DNA from: Rhabdophis nuchalis
Taxonomy: Eukaryota > Chordata > Lepidosauria > Squamata > Natricidae
NCBI GenBank assembly: GCA_039707465.1
Contig: CM077647.1
Span: forward strand, 46,340,110 to 46,404,109
Length of the DNA: 64,000 nucleotides
Direction: 5' to 3'
Part shown: one piece after another, positions 35,350 to 47,960 of the stretch
Position numbering within the stretch: position 1 is the first letter of the stretch
Layout of the letters: the number at the start of each line of letters is the position of its first letter
Program-made: the position numbers and the translations under genes
The notes under the pieces: model-generated
What the model was told of the DNA's origin: nothing
Database searches by the model: none
The model's input: the letters and a program-made list of their open reading frames with translations, nothing else

Positions 35350-35539
35350 ATTACTTAGAAACCTCTCGTCTTCTTGAGAACAGTTAGATGAGTTAGGCTA
35401 CACTAAAGGCCTACTGGCCTCAAAATAATAAAGTGATATATGAACGCTGATATAAAGCCTACAGGAAGCTCAAAAGAACAACAGCATCTTTCCATTTTTA
35501 TTTCCCATTCTTCCATTGATACTGTAAATAAATGCAAGC

Positions 35540-35808
35540 CAGTAGTGGGTTCCTAACCGGTTTACTACCGGTTCGCTGAGAGCGCGCATTTTGCTCGCTT
35601 TGCGCACGCGCCACGCATTGCCATACATGTGCAGTTAACTGAAAACTGTTCTGTGCATGCGCAGAAACATGTCGGCAACGGGAGAAGAAACCGGGGAATC
35701 TGTGCGGGGGCGTGGCAAGCCTGGGTCACTGCCGGTTTCAGTGACCCAGGCTGCCAAACCACTACCAGTTTGGCTGAAGCAGTCCAAACCAGTAGGAACC
35801 CACCCCTT
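35540..35808. mobile_element. hAT-like MITE, family B, copy 1
   Basis: The left end is CAGTAGTGGGTTCCTAACC and the right end GTAGGAACCCACCCC, inverted with ACCGGTTT motifs inside. The interior is GC-rich with GCGCACGCGCC. No clear 8-bp duplication was found. The same family occurs at 45.1 kb. Confidence 0.7.
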
Positions 35809-37058
35809 ATTTCTAGCCTCCACAAGTCTTATTTTGTTTCCAAATGCTATTTAGATCGTGGATGTGGCAGATTTGATTGGTTTCTAGCCTTACACTGCTA
35901 CAACAAACTGGCAATCTAATTCAAATTGGAATCATAATTGCCTGATTCTTTACCTTCAGCAGAATATTACAAATGTCAGAGAATGAGATATTTTGTTTAA
36001 GATGAACAATTCAAGAGATATGACATATAGGAAGACAATCTGAAGTGTGAGGAGGAGGGGGTGGGAAGCAATCATACTCCAGTTCTTAAAATTACTACAC
36101 TTATCATGACCAGATGCTATGAAGAAATGTTTGGGGGATATAATGGAATCTTTTTGGGATGGATGACAACATGGAACGGCCAAGAGATATCTTTTCAGCA
36201 GAATGAAATAGGTCTTTTTTTCTCTCCATTCTTATGGAATGGTTAGCATACAGTCTAATCTCTCAACTGAGATTATAGTGTAGTGTTTGCTCTTTAAAGT
36301 CTGAGGTTTTGCTTGTTGTCTAGGTGACAGTTGGAGATGATTACTACGTGATGATTAGATGTTAAAAAATGAATGTTGGCATGAGATAGATATAATAATA
36401 TAGACCACAGAAGTGTAGATTTCTCAGTGTTTCTGTTTACAGGCAGGCCAGAGTTCCTTTGTCACTCCTGTGTACAAGATAAACTCTGACAGCTCTAGAG
36501 ATCATTTCCCTAGCCCACAGCTACTAAGGAAGACCAGAAAAGTTCTGGATCTGACCAATTTTACCATTTTAATAATAAAAAAACTCTTGTTCCAACTTGA
36601 AAATTCTTTGAAGATTGAGTGTCTGTTACTGCTATTTGAGCAATAGTTACTGAAAAATTCTTGCCTGTTATGAAACTCAATATTCCCCAGATCTTATATG
36701 TCTCTGAGTGTATGTGTATGCCCACATAAATGCATCCACACACGAACAGAGAGTTTTAAAAGAGACTTCAAGATATCCTGTTTTGTGATTGACTCAACAA
36801 GTTGCAGCTGTTCTTTTCAATTTTCAAATGATTTTCATTTGGTATACATTTTTGGTTTATAGAAATGAAGCAGCAATAAAACAACTTTTTAATTGCAAAT
36901 CCATAATAGCACTAGCATTGAAAGAAGGATAGAAAGTAGTAGAAAAGGGAACAACAGCTAGCTATCACTACTCTTTTTACAATTCAAAATGTCATTATTT
37001 CTATGACTTGCATAGTATATTTTAGGAAAATAATAATAATAGGAAATGTCATTTAACA
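35809..37058. other. AT-rich non-coding stretch
   Basis: No gene or clear repeat recognised. Confidence 0.35.
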
Positions 37059-37455
37059 ATCAAATCAAATCAAATCAAATTCGGATTTATTGACCGCACC
37101 CTCTCCCCACAGGGACCCGGGGCGGTGCACAGGAGAAACTAAAAACAATATACAATAAATACAAAATACATACTTTAAAACATAATTAAACAATGTTACC
37201 CGTGCTAAAAATGATTAAGAACCCATTAAAATGCATTTGGAATCAATAGACAGAGAGAATTATTCAAGGCCGGCCAGTCGAAAGAAATAGGTCTTCAATT
37301 TCGTACGGAAGGAGCGGAGGTCAGTGGTCGTTCTGATGTCAGGGGGAAGGTCGTTCCAGAGGGCCGGGCCCGCCACAGAGAGAGCCCTTCCCCTGGGCGT
37401 CGCCCGCTGACAAAGTCTAGTGGACGGCACCCGGAGAAGTCCCTCTCTGTGATGC
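37059..37455 (-). mobile_element. L2 LINE 3' end, reverse
   Basis: The minus strand carries the ORF2 C-terminal coding region ([23 protein letters not shown] type, then [14 protein letters not shown]), the 3' UTR, the CCGCCCC...GCGG hairpin and a (GATTT)n tail at 37060-37081. It is closest in sequence to the 18-kb copy and is strongly 5' truncated. Confidence 0.88.
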
Positions 37456-37826
37456 TGACAATGCTCTATAAATTAGTGGAAACTGAAAAAAATAATGTAG
37501 ATTTCCTAATGAATCATTTTAAAGCAGTCAATAGAACCATATAAATTGATACCCTACTCTGTACTATTAGGAGACTGTATTTTTACCTTATCACAGTGGG
37601 GAAAAAACATTTAGGGTTATCTATATTCCCACCTTTCTGTATATAAAATAAAATCTAGAATATGAAGATGAGCTTTTTCCATTCTGTATCATTTTTGCAT
37701 ATTTTACCCATAATTTCTGTCCATTTCCACTTTAAGATATATTCACGTACATGTATAAAATTGTATACAGTTTTCCAATACATAAATTGACATTTTTGTA
37801 GGTATAAACTTTAGAATGATGCATTA

Positions 37827-38229
37827 CAGATAATCCTTAATTTACAAACATTCATTTAGTTACTGTTCAAATTATAGCAGCACTGAAAAAGAGCAATTTA
37901 CAACCTGTCTTCATACTTATAACCTTCACAGTATTCTACATGGTCATTTGATGAAAGTTCAGGCATTTGGCAACTGGAAAGTATTTATGACATGATATTT
38001 GTGATGTCCTGGGGTCATGTGATCACCATTCGTGTCCTTTTCAGCTGGTTTCTGACAAGCAGAGTCAATGGAGGAAGGTGGATTTGTTTAATAACAATGT
38101 GATTCACTTAACAACTGCAGATATTGATTTAATAGCCATTGCAAAAAGGGCATAAAATTAGGCATGCTAGCAGTCTTGCTTAGCAATGTAAATATTGGTC
38201 ACAATTGTAGTCATAAGTCAAGGTCTATG
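37827..38229 (-). mobile_element. TIR MITE, family C, copy 2 (reverse)
   Basis: It begins CAGATAATCCTTAATTTACAA and ends AGTCATAAGTCAAGGTCTA. Interior words GGGGTCATGTGATCACC, AGTCAATGG and GATTCACTTAACAACTGCAG match the family in reverse order. Confidence 0.75.
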
Positions 38230-39280
38230 TGTAGAGCATTTTATAAACGATGTTATCTATCCAAGGATATTCATAGCAAAAATCACAGGCTTTAAAATGA
38301 GATATATGACTAGATTGTAATTTTTTTAAAATATCGCTTGCATGTAAAAAGTGGAAGGGGTTACAGTCAATTAAAGTGAACATTGTGAAATCAATGACTA
38401 TTGCTTTTGATACTATTGTATCCAACTGATTATCTTCTGAATTTTTGACAGGTAGGTAATATAATTATTCTGATTAAACTCGAGTTTCTTTCCAGTGTTC
38501 TAGGTTTACTAATCCAAGATTTTGCAATAACCTTGGAGCTAAATGATACTAAATATCATGTTTAACTTTCACAATGTTTTTAAATGTCAAAAAATCCATG
38601 TATCTAATGAAGATAGATTTTCTTTGCAGGCATATTACAATTGTACACCTCTAGGTAATGATGGTGTTTTGTTTCCCAGCAAAATTGATAACAAGAGAAA
38701 AATTGATAACAAGAGAAACATTAAAAGTCAGTCACATTAGTCTTTCAGTTGAAGGAATGCTCTTCAGCCCTTAGACCCTACAATGATGTCTTTTCAATAT
38801 TAGGACATCTCTACAGGGTGTGATAAAAACCAATTCAGGATGATGATCATGACAGTGCAATCAAAATTTCTGGTTTTATGTACATCATCTCAGTGACAGA
38901 TTAATAAATGGCCAGAGCTTTAGTTGAAGTCACATACATAGACAAAAATATGTGGCTCAGCATACCTCTTTTTATTATCTATATTACAGTTAGTGAGATT
39001 TACCATTAAATCAAATTGTTTTATAATATTGGAGGATAGAGAAGCAATATCAATAGATTCTAAGTTATTGTATAAATCATTATAGTAGAATTGGCGCTAT
39101 TGACTTTGTCCCCCAAGCTTGCCTATGTTGCACATTGGTATGTCTGGAGCAGTGCAAACCCATCCAGAACTAAAGATGTTAAATGTCGAGATCCTGAAGC
39201 CTATTTAGCTGAACACCCTCCCCCCTCCAGACTCCCACAGCCTCCAAGCACTGTGAAAGGACAGAAACACAATACTTGAG
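38230..39280. other. AT-rich non-coding stretch
   Basis: No gene recognised. A direct duplication of AAAATTGATAACAAGAGAAA occurs at 38682-38717. Confidence 0.35.
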
Positions 39281-40340
39281 TCATCTAGGATGGATATATA
39301 AAGTAGTGGCAGATGATTTTATCAGTGGCTTTATGTACAAATTAAAAAGAAGTGGAGACAGTATTGAGCCCTGAGATATGATACAAGGGAGTGACATTGG
39401 CTGGAATTGAATTTGGAGAAAGGAATCAAACCCAAACTGACTCCCCTTTTTCATGGATCCCAGCTGACACAAAAAGATACTATGACTGATGGTATCAAAA
39501 GCTGTTTTGAGATCAAGGAGAACAAGGAAGGATGGATATCTCCTTTGCAGAGATCATTGTGTGACCGGTACTTTTTCTGTCCCATAATTGGGCCTGAAAT
39601 CCAACTGGAAGGAGTCCAGATAATCCATTTCATCTGATTCTCTGAAATTGCCACATAACCACCTTTTCCATTACCTCTGCCAAAAAGGGAAGATGAGAAA
39701 CTGGATGATATTAGTCCAAAGAGGTGAGATCTAGGGATAGTTATTTTTAAGGAGGTGGAGACCATGGCCTTCTTAAAAGTCCCAGGAATGTCCCCTCCAG
39801 CAGTGATATATTTATCACTGCTTTAACCCACTTGGAAGTCACCATCCTGGAGGTTTTCACTAGCCAGAAGGGACATAGATCTAAATGGTATGTAGTTGCA
39901 CTGACAGCATCAAGGTCTCTGTCCACTTCATCAGGTCTAACAGGATCATGCTGTTCCCAGATAATCAGGTAAGGTTGCTTGCTCCCCATGTATCTATAAT
40001 CGATTTGCTCCAAACATGTATACCAACTGGGAAAACATTTGAGTGATTTTCAACTCAGAAATCAGATGTTCCACAAATTCCTCTGCATGGCAGTGAAGAT
40101 GATTATCCAAGTCCTCCTGTCTCAGGAGGGACTTTTCTTAAGTTTCAATTTAATTTTGCTAAAAGTCTTCTGAAGAAGAAAGCTGAAAGACCATAATATG
40201 TCCTTATTGGAGGGTAGACAATCTTTACAAGGTTTGTAGAGTCAGAAACATTCTTAATCATTGGCAGCAATACTATTTTTCCCCATTGGTTATAATTCTT
40301 GGCCTTAATCCACATACATTTTAGCAAATTTTGAGGGAAT
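39281..40340 (-). pseudogene. Old, decayed L2/CR1-group LINE reverse transcriptase
   Basis: The minus strand retains SQGSILSPLLFNLYIKPL (39281-39472), from the GVPQGSVLSPLLF motif. It also retains DRDLDAVSATTYHLDLCPFWLV and a WVKAVINISLLEGT-like stretch (39747-40013). These occur in correct relative order with stops and frameshifts between them. Divergence is much greater than in the neighbouring copy at 40.4-42.0 kb, so this is an older insertion or another subfamily. The catalytic YADD segment and the 3' end are missing. Confidence 0.75.
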
Positions 40341-40383
40341 CATTCTTCCCCTACAGCTAGGAATGCATCTACGTTTCTCAAAT

Positions 40384-42003
40384 AATTTATTTATTTATTT
40401 ATTTATTTTATCACATTTTTATACTGCCCTATCTCCCTAGTGGGACTCGGGGCGGTGCACAGAAGAAGTAAAAAAGCACAATAATATACAAAACAACAAG
40501 ATAAAATAGGATTAAATTTGATGGATCTGTGCTAAAAATCAATTAAAACAGTTTAAGAAGTCCCATTAAAATTAAATTAAATCATTAAATCTATGCCAGC
40601 CCAGCCAGATGAAAAAGATACGTTTTAAGCCCCCGGCGGAAGTGGCGTAGGTCTGTGGTGGTGCGGAGATCGGGGGGCAAGTTTCAGAGGGCCGAACCCC
40701 CCACAGAGAAGCTAACCGGCATTGACCAGCGGACGGCACCCTGAGGAGGCCCTCCCTGTGGGAGCGGACAGGTCGAAGGGAGATGTGTGGTAGGAGGCGG
40801 TCACGCAAGTAACCAGGTCCCGTGCCATGGAGCGCTTTGAAGATGGTTACTAACACCTTGAAGCGCACCTGGAAGGCCACAGGCAGCTAGTGCAGCTCGC
40901 GCAGGAGCGGTGTTACATGGGAGTAACGTGAAACTCCCAAGATCCCCTGCGCGGCTGCATTCTGCACTAGCTGGAGCCTCTGGGTGCACTTCAAGGGGAG
41001 CCCCATGTAGAGAGCATTGCAGTAATCTAGGCGGGAAGTGACGAAGGCTTGAGTGATCGTGCGTAAGGCATCTCGATCTAGAAAGGAGCGCAACTGGCGT
41101 ATCAGGTAAACCTGATAAAAAGCCCCCCTGGCCATGGCCGTCACATGGTCGTCCAAGGACAGCTGAGAGTCCACGAGGACGCCAAGGTTGTGAGCCCTTT
41201 CTGCGGGGGCTAATGACTCACCCCCGATAACCAGAGATGGAACCAGTTGGCTATATCGAGACGTCGGAAACCACAGCCACTTGGTCTTGGATGGGTTGAG
41301 ACGAAGCTTGTTCCTCCCCATCCAGACCCACACGGCCTCCAGACACTGGAACATCACTTCCACGGCATCGTTGGGGTGGTTTGGGGTAGAGATGTACAGT
41401 TGAGTATCATCAGCGTACTGATGGAATTCTACCCCAAAACCATGGATGATATCACCCAGCGGCTTCATATAGGTGTTGAACAGGAGAGGCAAGAGGACCA
41501 ACCCCTGAGGCACCCCACATGTGAGGGACCTCGGCATCGATCTCTGCCCTCCCCCCAACACAAATTGCGACCGGCCGGAGAGATAGGAGGAGAACCACCG
41601 CAACACGGTGCCTCCCAACCCCAACCCCTCCAGTTGGTGCAATAGGATACCATGGTCGATGGTATCAAAAGCCGCTGAGAGGTCTAATAGGACCAGGATA
41701 GAGGAACAGCCTCTATCCCGAGCCCTCCAGAGATCATCTACCAATGCAACCAATGCTGTTTCTGTGCTGTGCCCAGGCCAGAAGCTGGACTGGCGCGAGT
41801 CTAGATAGACAGTTTCCTCTAGGTGCTGGGGGAACTGTTGTGCCACCACACTCTCAACAACCTTCGCAAGAAAATTAAAAAAATAAAATAAAATAAAAAA
41901 AAACCCTCACTCAAGGAAGCGTTCACAATTTCCTGGACCTAGCCTCGTGTAACCTCCCGGGATGCCAGTACAAGCCAGGAGGGACACGGGTCCAATAAAC
42001 ATT
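40384..42003 (-). mobile_element. L2 LINE, reverse, 5' truncated with internal patch
   Basis: The 3' end is at 40384 (TTTATTTA tail), followed by the terminal hairpin near 40425-40460. The 5' end breaks near 42003 at the LLDPCPSWLVL region. At 41877-41907 an A-rich patch with AAAAT units replaces about 110 bp of coding sequence. Confidence 0.88.
40572..41849 (-). pseudogene. L2 LINE reverse transcriptase, broken
   Basis: Reading leftward from 41849: QSSFWPGHSTETALVALVDDL, LLDLSAAFDTIDHGILL, CGVPQGLVLLPLLFNTYMKPLG and YADDTQLYIS. The frame then runs to TAG at 40887-40889, where the Trp of LHWLPV is expected, and continues in the same frame to 40572. GCC loss around 40690-40720 removes the [12 protein letters not shown] block. 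The RT catalytic Asp pair is intact. Single-stop damage resembles that of the 18-kb copy, but at a different Trp. Confidence 0.88.
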
Positions 42004-45000
42004 TTACAAACATATAGTTTCAAATTCTTGAAAAACAGCTTGGTTTTGGTTTTCCGATCAATCGTCATGTTTCCCTTCACTTTATCTGATTTCATCTATT
42101 ATGCTTTCTCTTTTCCCCAAAAATATTTTGAAACTTGAAAATACTCTGATTGAACTTCCATTTTCATAACTCCAAGTACCAAGACCAATTCCTGAACCAT
42201 ACCCAGCAGGTTGAACAAGGTTTATTTAAATAACAGTCCACATAGCAATTCTTAAATTCCTAGGATTGACCATGGGTTCCACCTTTTACCTTATTGACAA
42301 ATATATCTGTATGTTCAACAAGAGAATGCATGCAAGCCCTTTACTCTGCTAATAATAATAATAATAATAATAATAATCATCATCATCATCTTTATTTTCA
42401 TTGTACTAAAATTACAATGAAATTGGTTAAAATAAACTCAAATAAATAAATAAAATAAACTCAAAATGTTTCAGAGCAATCTGATATATGATTACAAAAA
42501 GCAGGAAATCTTGACCAATAATTCCACTTTCCCCTCTGCTGATCAAGTTTCCTTTTGGCTGAAATTTAGATAAATTTGAAAGTACTGCTATTTTCTTCTC
42601 CTTTTCATATTATTTGATGCTGCTGCCAATCTGCATTATTTTGATTGATTCATTTTATTGTTAAATTGTATTATTTTGATGAAAATAAGAGATGGGCATA
42701 AATATTTCACATAAGCAAATGAAACAAGCACATAATAGATAAAACTATGCAATTCTGAGTACGTATGTAGAATGAAATTTCCGTTACTATAGATGTATAT
42801 CTTCCACAGATGCAGACTATATTATAATAATCAGATATATGCACATATCATACATATATATATACACATAAAGTGCCTCTGAAGATCAACATAATTTTAA
42901 TAAAATTATCGCAACATTAAATGTCCTGAAAAAGAAAATATATGCTCAGTTTGCTCTATTTTTAGTTTCTGAATGTTTTGTAAGCACACTTTATTGTTGG
43001 CCTTTAAAATTATGTAAGAAATAATGTAATGGACTATTACCTATGCATTAGTATTTCATTAGATCAAGCAAGAAGATTTTGTTTTGTATTTAGAAATTGC
43101 TCAATAAAACTCCAAGGACTCAATATGAATAGTGATAAGGATACATTATCACTATTTTAAACTTTTTCCTTCAATAAAAATAAGATATGTATATGCATAT
43201 CTAAGATTAAAAGTGAATGATGTTTCAGTATTTCTTTCCATTCAAATAAACCACAAGTTGTTACATGTTTTATCTGTGTCAAGAAAGGAATCAATCTTAA
43301 ACTCAAAAGAGTACCCAAGTCAATTAAATGGGCATTGAATTGAAGAGCATAAATATCTAACGTTTCATCTGATTCCCAGATGAACTAATTAAAAGTTGCT
43401 GAAACTCAGAGGAAAAAACACTCTAGCTTAAAAATGGCTAGCTCTGGTTTGTTTCATTAGGGACAACATCTCAGTGAGGGCCACACTCATTATGCTGCAA
43501 ACATGTGATTTTTTTTTTGCAGCCTATCAAGCAAGCATTTTCCTCCCACTCCAACTTATTTTTCCATTTTGACATTAGAAAAATATACAACCCAAATCTA
43601 TATGACTTTGATTAAATGTTGATACAGCTGATTTCAACACCGCCAAAGTCAGTGACCATACATGGAATCTAAACAACAGCTAGTAATTACAGTGTCAAAG
43701 GCATGTATACATTGTGTGTTATATTTCATTGTCTGGCATGCAAATATAACTTTGGTTTCCTTTGCACTATTTCCAAAGTATAAAGAAAGCTAACCAGAGA
43801 GTTCTGTTTCATTTACACAAAAGAACAAGGTTCAATCATGTTTGATAAGTTGCAAATTACTGGTAATACCGCAAGTGTTGTTACAGCTGCTCAAAGTGGT
43901 CAGGAGGATGTTCAAAATGCAGCAACGGCATGAATCAAAAGAAAAAGTCTAAACAAGTCTGAATGATAGTATATAGTATTTGCTAACTCTACCCTGGTAT
44001 TGGGGCCTATCTTCTCCATCTTAAAGCAGTGCGAGAGATGCAGAAGAGGTTCCTGTACTCATTAGGTCTTAGTAAAATAACCACATCTTCTTTTTCTTGC
44101 CCTCCTCATTTTTATAAACAGTTATCATTGCTTGTTAGTTTGGTTTGGAAATGCGGATTCAAAAGCAACCTTGGGGAATTATCAGCTCTCTTCATCCTTT
44201 TTGATGTTATAAAGACATTGGCTGTATCAAGCACTTACTACTGAGTGAAAAAATTGCATCTACATTATATGAAAATTGCACAAAGCCATGGATAGATGTA
44301 CATACAAAGTTGTATGTACAATATATGAGAATTGCACAGAATTGTGGCACTGTGTGAAAGGTGGGAGCTTCCTTTTTTCTGAATGAACAATGTTCTAAAT
44401 GTTTATGAGAAAAAAATTAAACTACGGACATTATATGAACTCCAAATTCTCCAAATATTGTTTGGATTACACTTAGTCATTGATAGTCTTAAACTGGGCT
44501 TAATCTTATTACTTGTCATGAATCTCTACTGAAAATAATTTATTATGGCTTGCATGAAGATATTCCAATTTATCTTCTCAAAATGTCTATAAACTGAGGA
44601 TAAATCTACTTCTTCTTTTTCATTAAAACATATATGTTTAGCATGCCCAATTCTATAGGTTGGTTTCTGTGGAGGCTTCAGAAGGTAACCCTGACAGAAA
44701 TAAATCAGACCAATCCAGACCAAGGCTAACACATAACTTATGTCAAAAAGGGGAAGAAGGCAGACAGACATCTCCTAAATTCACAAAAATATAAGGCAGT
44801 CAGGAGAAAATATAGTTAAATTTGCAAGATTCATTTACTATAGCCAATATTAGTAAAAATAAATTTAATCTTTCAAGTGGAATTGATTTTTTGGGTTTGG
44901 TCTAAGTAGTGGGACTGACAGTCTCGAACCTGATATCATTAGATATTTGGGATTAGAGATTCTATCATTTTGAGTGAAAATGGCAGTGCTATCTGATGAC

Positions 45001-45113
45001 AGGGGTAAGATGTGGCGGCCAAGTACTGTAAATAGTGGTTGGGGTGGGAAAACTGTTCTAGTTCTCCAAAGAAGGTTTAGAAATTTAATTTAGAGTTCAT
45101 TACCCTTTGTTCA
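42004..45113. other. Long AT-rich non-coding stretch
   Basis: An (AAT)n/(ATC)n tract lies at 42351-42390 and a TATA-rich patch near 42855. Around 44025-44250 a frame beginning REMQKRFLYSLGLSK vaguely recalls the C-terminal region of some LINE polyproteins, but I could not confirm it. No host gene seen. Confidence 0.35.
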
Positions 45114-45121
45114 GTTTATGT

Positions 45122-45422
45122 CAGGGGTAGTATCCTACCAGTTTAACAACTGGTTTGCTTAGTGCATGCTTTGCATATGCATGCGCCTGATGTTTGCTGT
45201 GTGCATGTGCTCAGTTTAGAGAAGACTTGTCTTCCGGATTACTGCTTGGGAAGGAAAACAACTGAGACGCAACAATCCACTCTACCGCTGAAGATAAAGG
45301 TATGTAAAGCGCAGATGCGGGCAGGCCCACTTCCTAGTGGGAGCAAACCAGTTCACTCCCAACTAATATTTGGAGCTACCAGTTTGCCCAAACCTGTTCG
45401 AACTGGTAGAATCCCACCCCTG
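45122..45422. mobile_element. hAT-like MITE, family B, copy 2
   Basis: The ends CAGGGGTAGTATCCTACCAG and CTGGTAGAATCCCACCCCTG are inverted repeats. Flanks GTTTATGT (45114-45121) and GTTTATAT (45423-45430) match at 7 of 8 bases, a decayed hAT duplication. Non-coding. Confidence 0.82.
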
Positions 45423-45430
45423 GTTTATAT

Positions 45431-46139
45431 GTATTTTCCATTTATGTATACTGAACAAAGATATATTTAGCATGGAAAAACTTCCAATGTTCTCAAACAG
45501 CTCCATGAGGAAATGATAAAATCTCAAGCCACCTTTCATGGTCCTTTCTTATTAAGACTTCCACAGAGCAGATTCATACTTAGTGGTATGAATCAAGTTA
45601 TTTGGATTATTTCCCTTCACAAACTAAGAATATGGAAGGAAATAGAGTAAGAGAAATATATGTAAGGAGCAATATTAGCCAACATTTGCCCTGTTTGGGT
45701 TACATGTTTCAAATATATAGATGTATATTGTTGTGACCAAGTATGTGATACATTAAATATCTTGGTCTTTCATTATGGCTTTGCTGAAATCATGGAGCCA
45801 AACTGTATCTGGAGCAGTTTCAATGTGCCAATATTTTCATATATAGTTGTAGTGCATTGGTATTTTGGACCCATTCATTGTGCCAGGAGGATGTCATAAT
45901 AATGTTAAATGACATGCATTAGGTTAATGTCACATTATTTCATGATGTATATATATATTGGAATGGGTTTTTAATCATCCTTGTAGAGTCATATACAGTA
46001 TAACAATAGAAATCACATTTTATATTTATACAATCATTTTTCATTGTTATTCTAATGTTTCTCTTATCTGATTTGGGGAAAATTCTGTAATGCAAACTAA
46101 GCTGTGAAAGAATGGACTGCTGAAAGCCACCCACAGGCA
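45431..46139. other. AT-rich non-coding stretch
   Basis: No gene or clear repeat recognised. Confidence 0.35.
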
Positions 46140-46330
46140 GCTTCTTGGCAGAGACACCCCAACCTGCCTATTTTGGTTGTTTCTTCTATCCCTACAGAAG
46201 AGCACATCACCTTCCAGTTAGTGTTCAGTTTCCCTCAGCATGGCCAGTGATTAGGGATGTTGGGACTTCCAGTCCAAGAACATCTGGAGGGGCACATATT
46301 GCCCACCCCTGCTGTCGCCTGTTCTTCCAG
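46140..46330. mobile_element. Decayed MITE related to the 30.5-kb relic
   Basis: CAGCATGGCCAGTGATTAGGGATG, then GACTTCCAGTCCAAGAACATCTGGAGGG, match a common reptilian MITE half. The other half is diverged. Confidence 0.45.
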
Positions 46331-47792
46331 GCTGGAGTCCAATTAGAACAGCTTGCACTAAGATAGCCCCCTGGGAAAGTTATAATTTTCAAAACTGTTT
46401 AGAAAAACCAGATATATTTAAAGGCATTATGGTATAAACATAAACTCCCTAATGAGCTGTAGTAAAATGGATCAGAGCTATAACTTGCAAAGTTCAAATG
46501 ATTTACCTTTTTTTTCTTTGCCATATATTATTTTCATTTAATCTGTATCACAAGGACTGTAAAGAGACCAGCTGTTTACAAAGAGCCTTAACAATCTCAC
46601 CCAAGGTCTGAGGCCTCTCCCATGGTTCCTACTTAATGTGTTTCACTGAAAACATATTAATTGACATATCAAATTGAGACTTTCTCTGCCTAGCAATAAT
46701 TTTATCCCTTCACTCTGAATACTATTTCAGTGGTTTTATCCATCCGAATTGAATTGCCTTGGTAAGTCATGATTCATTTCCATAAACCCATTTCTTAAAA
46801 GCCACATTTTTACTATATTCATCAACACTTTAACAATGACATAGTAAAAAGTGTTTGAAACAATGATCTGCATGTATTTGCTTGAACCCATTAGAACTTC
46901 TCAACAACTCCTCTTGTAACCTATTGTGGCAAAGTTAAGGTCCAACATAAGATCCATATGTAAATAAAAGCCTCTCATTTTTTACAATTGGCACTTTTGT
47001 AAATTTTGAGATGCAATTCTTCCATCAAAAAGTATGTACTAATTGTGTGGACTACGTAACATATATTACAGAAAATAACACATTGGATTGTTTTCTTTTA
47101 AAGAAAGTGCATTGCTAAAGTTTGCATATCAGACAAATACAAAAAACACATATAGAAAAGTGTTTTAAAAACTTTCCTCAGTACAACAAAGAAGCATAAC
47201 AAACTAAATATAAGCCACAATGTTTTTGTTCATTTTTCTTGACTATATGGATTATCAATCATGATTTATGGCGTAATACTATTTGTGATTAAATAATGTT
47301 TAGGATAACATAAAATAGAAAAGTAATGAGAGAAACTAAATACATCAGATTCCATATTTATTTAAGTCAAATCAATAAATAATTTTTTGTTAACTCTTAC
47401 AAAATCAGTAAGATAATGGACCAGAATCATGCATTCTGAATGGCTCATTGCAACCGACATAGACATAGTTTACTTTTCCATGAAAGTAACTTTACACACA
47501 AGATCCTGTTCCAGATGAATCTGCCTGCCCACTGTGTACAAACTTGCATCCCACTGAGGTCATTGACTGGAAAGGGCATGGAAGCAGTCATTTCTTTGGA
47601 ACAGGCAATTATTGCCTAGATTATGAAGACCCGATTATTCCAGAATACCTTAGAACAACAGTTAAGAGTATGTTGTCTGAGTAAACAGTACAGTCAATGT
47701 TACAGTGTATTATTATATTCTACTTTATAGAAATTTTATATCTACTATTACAGTAATAATGCATTTTATGCATTTGTACATTGAGAGTGTGA
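46331..47792. other. AT-rich non-coding stretch
   Basis: No gene recognised. The moderately GC-richer patch at 47450-47640 has no open frame of note. Confidence 0.35.
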
Positions 47793-47960
47793 GAACTGGG
47801 TTGGTGCAATGCTTAAAGTGCTAGCCTAGAAATCAGGAGGCTGTGAGTTCTAGTCCTACCTTAGACATGAAAGCCAGGTGGATGACCTTAGGCTAAGCAC
47901 TCTCTCTCACAGGTTTGTTGTTCTGGAGAAGGTAGTAGTAAGAATATTATGAGAGATAAA
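47793..47960 (+). repeat. tRNA-derived SINE
   Basis: The head GTTGGTGCAATGCTTAAAGTG and GTGAGTTCTAGTCCTACC resemble A and B boxes. The body has GAAAGCCAGGTGGATGACCTTAGGC and CTCTCTCACAGGTTTGTTGT. Best copy of this SINE in the window. Confidence 0.75.

Noticed and set aside
44029..44244. REMQKRFLYSLGLSK frame as a LINE C-terminal fragment
   Set aside because: Similarity is too vague to assign a family without a database search.
47793..47870. tRNA gene
   Set aside because: A and B boxes are present but the cloverleaf is not intact and the sequence continues into a SINE body found elsewhere in the window.
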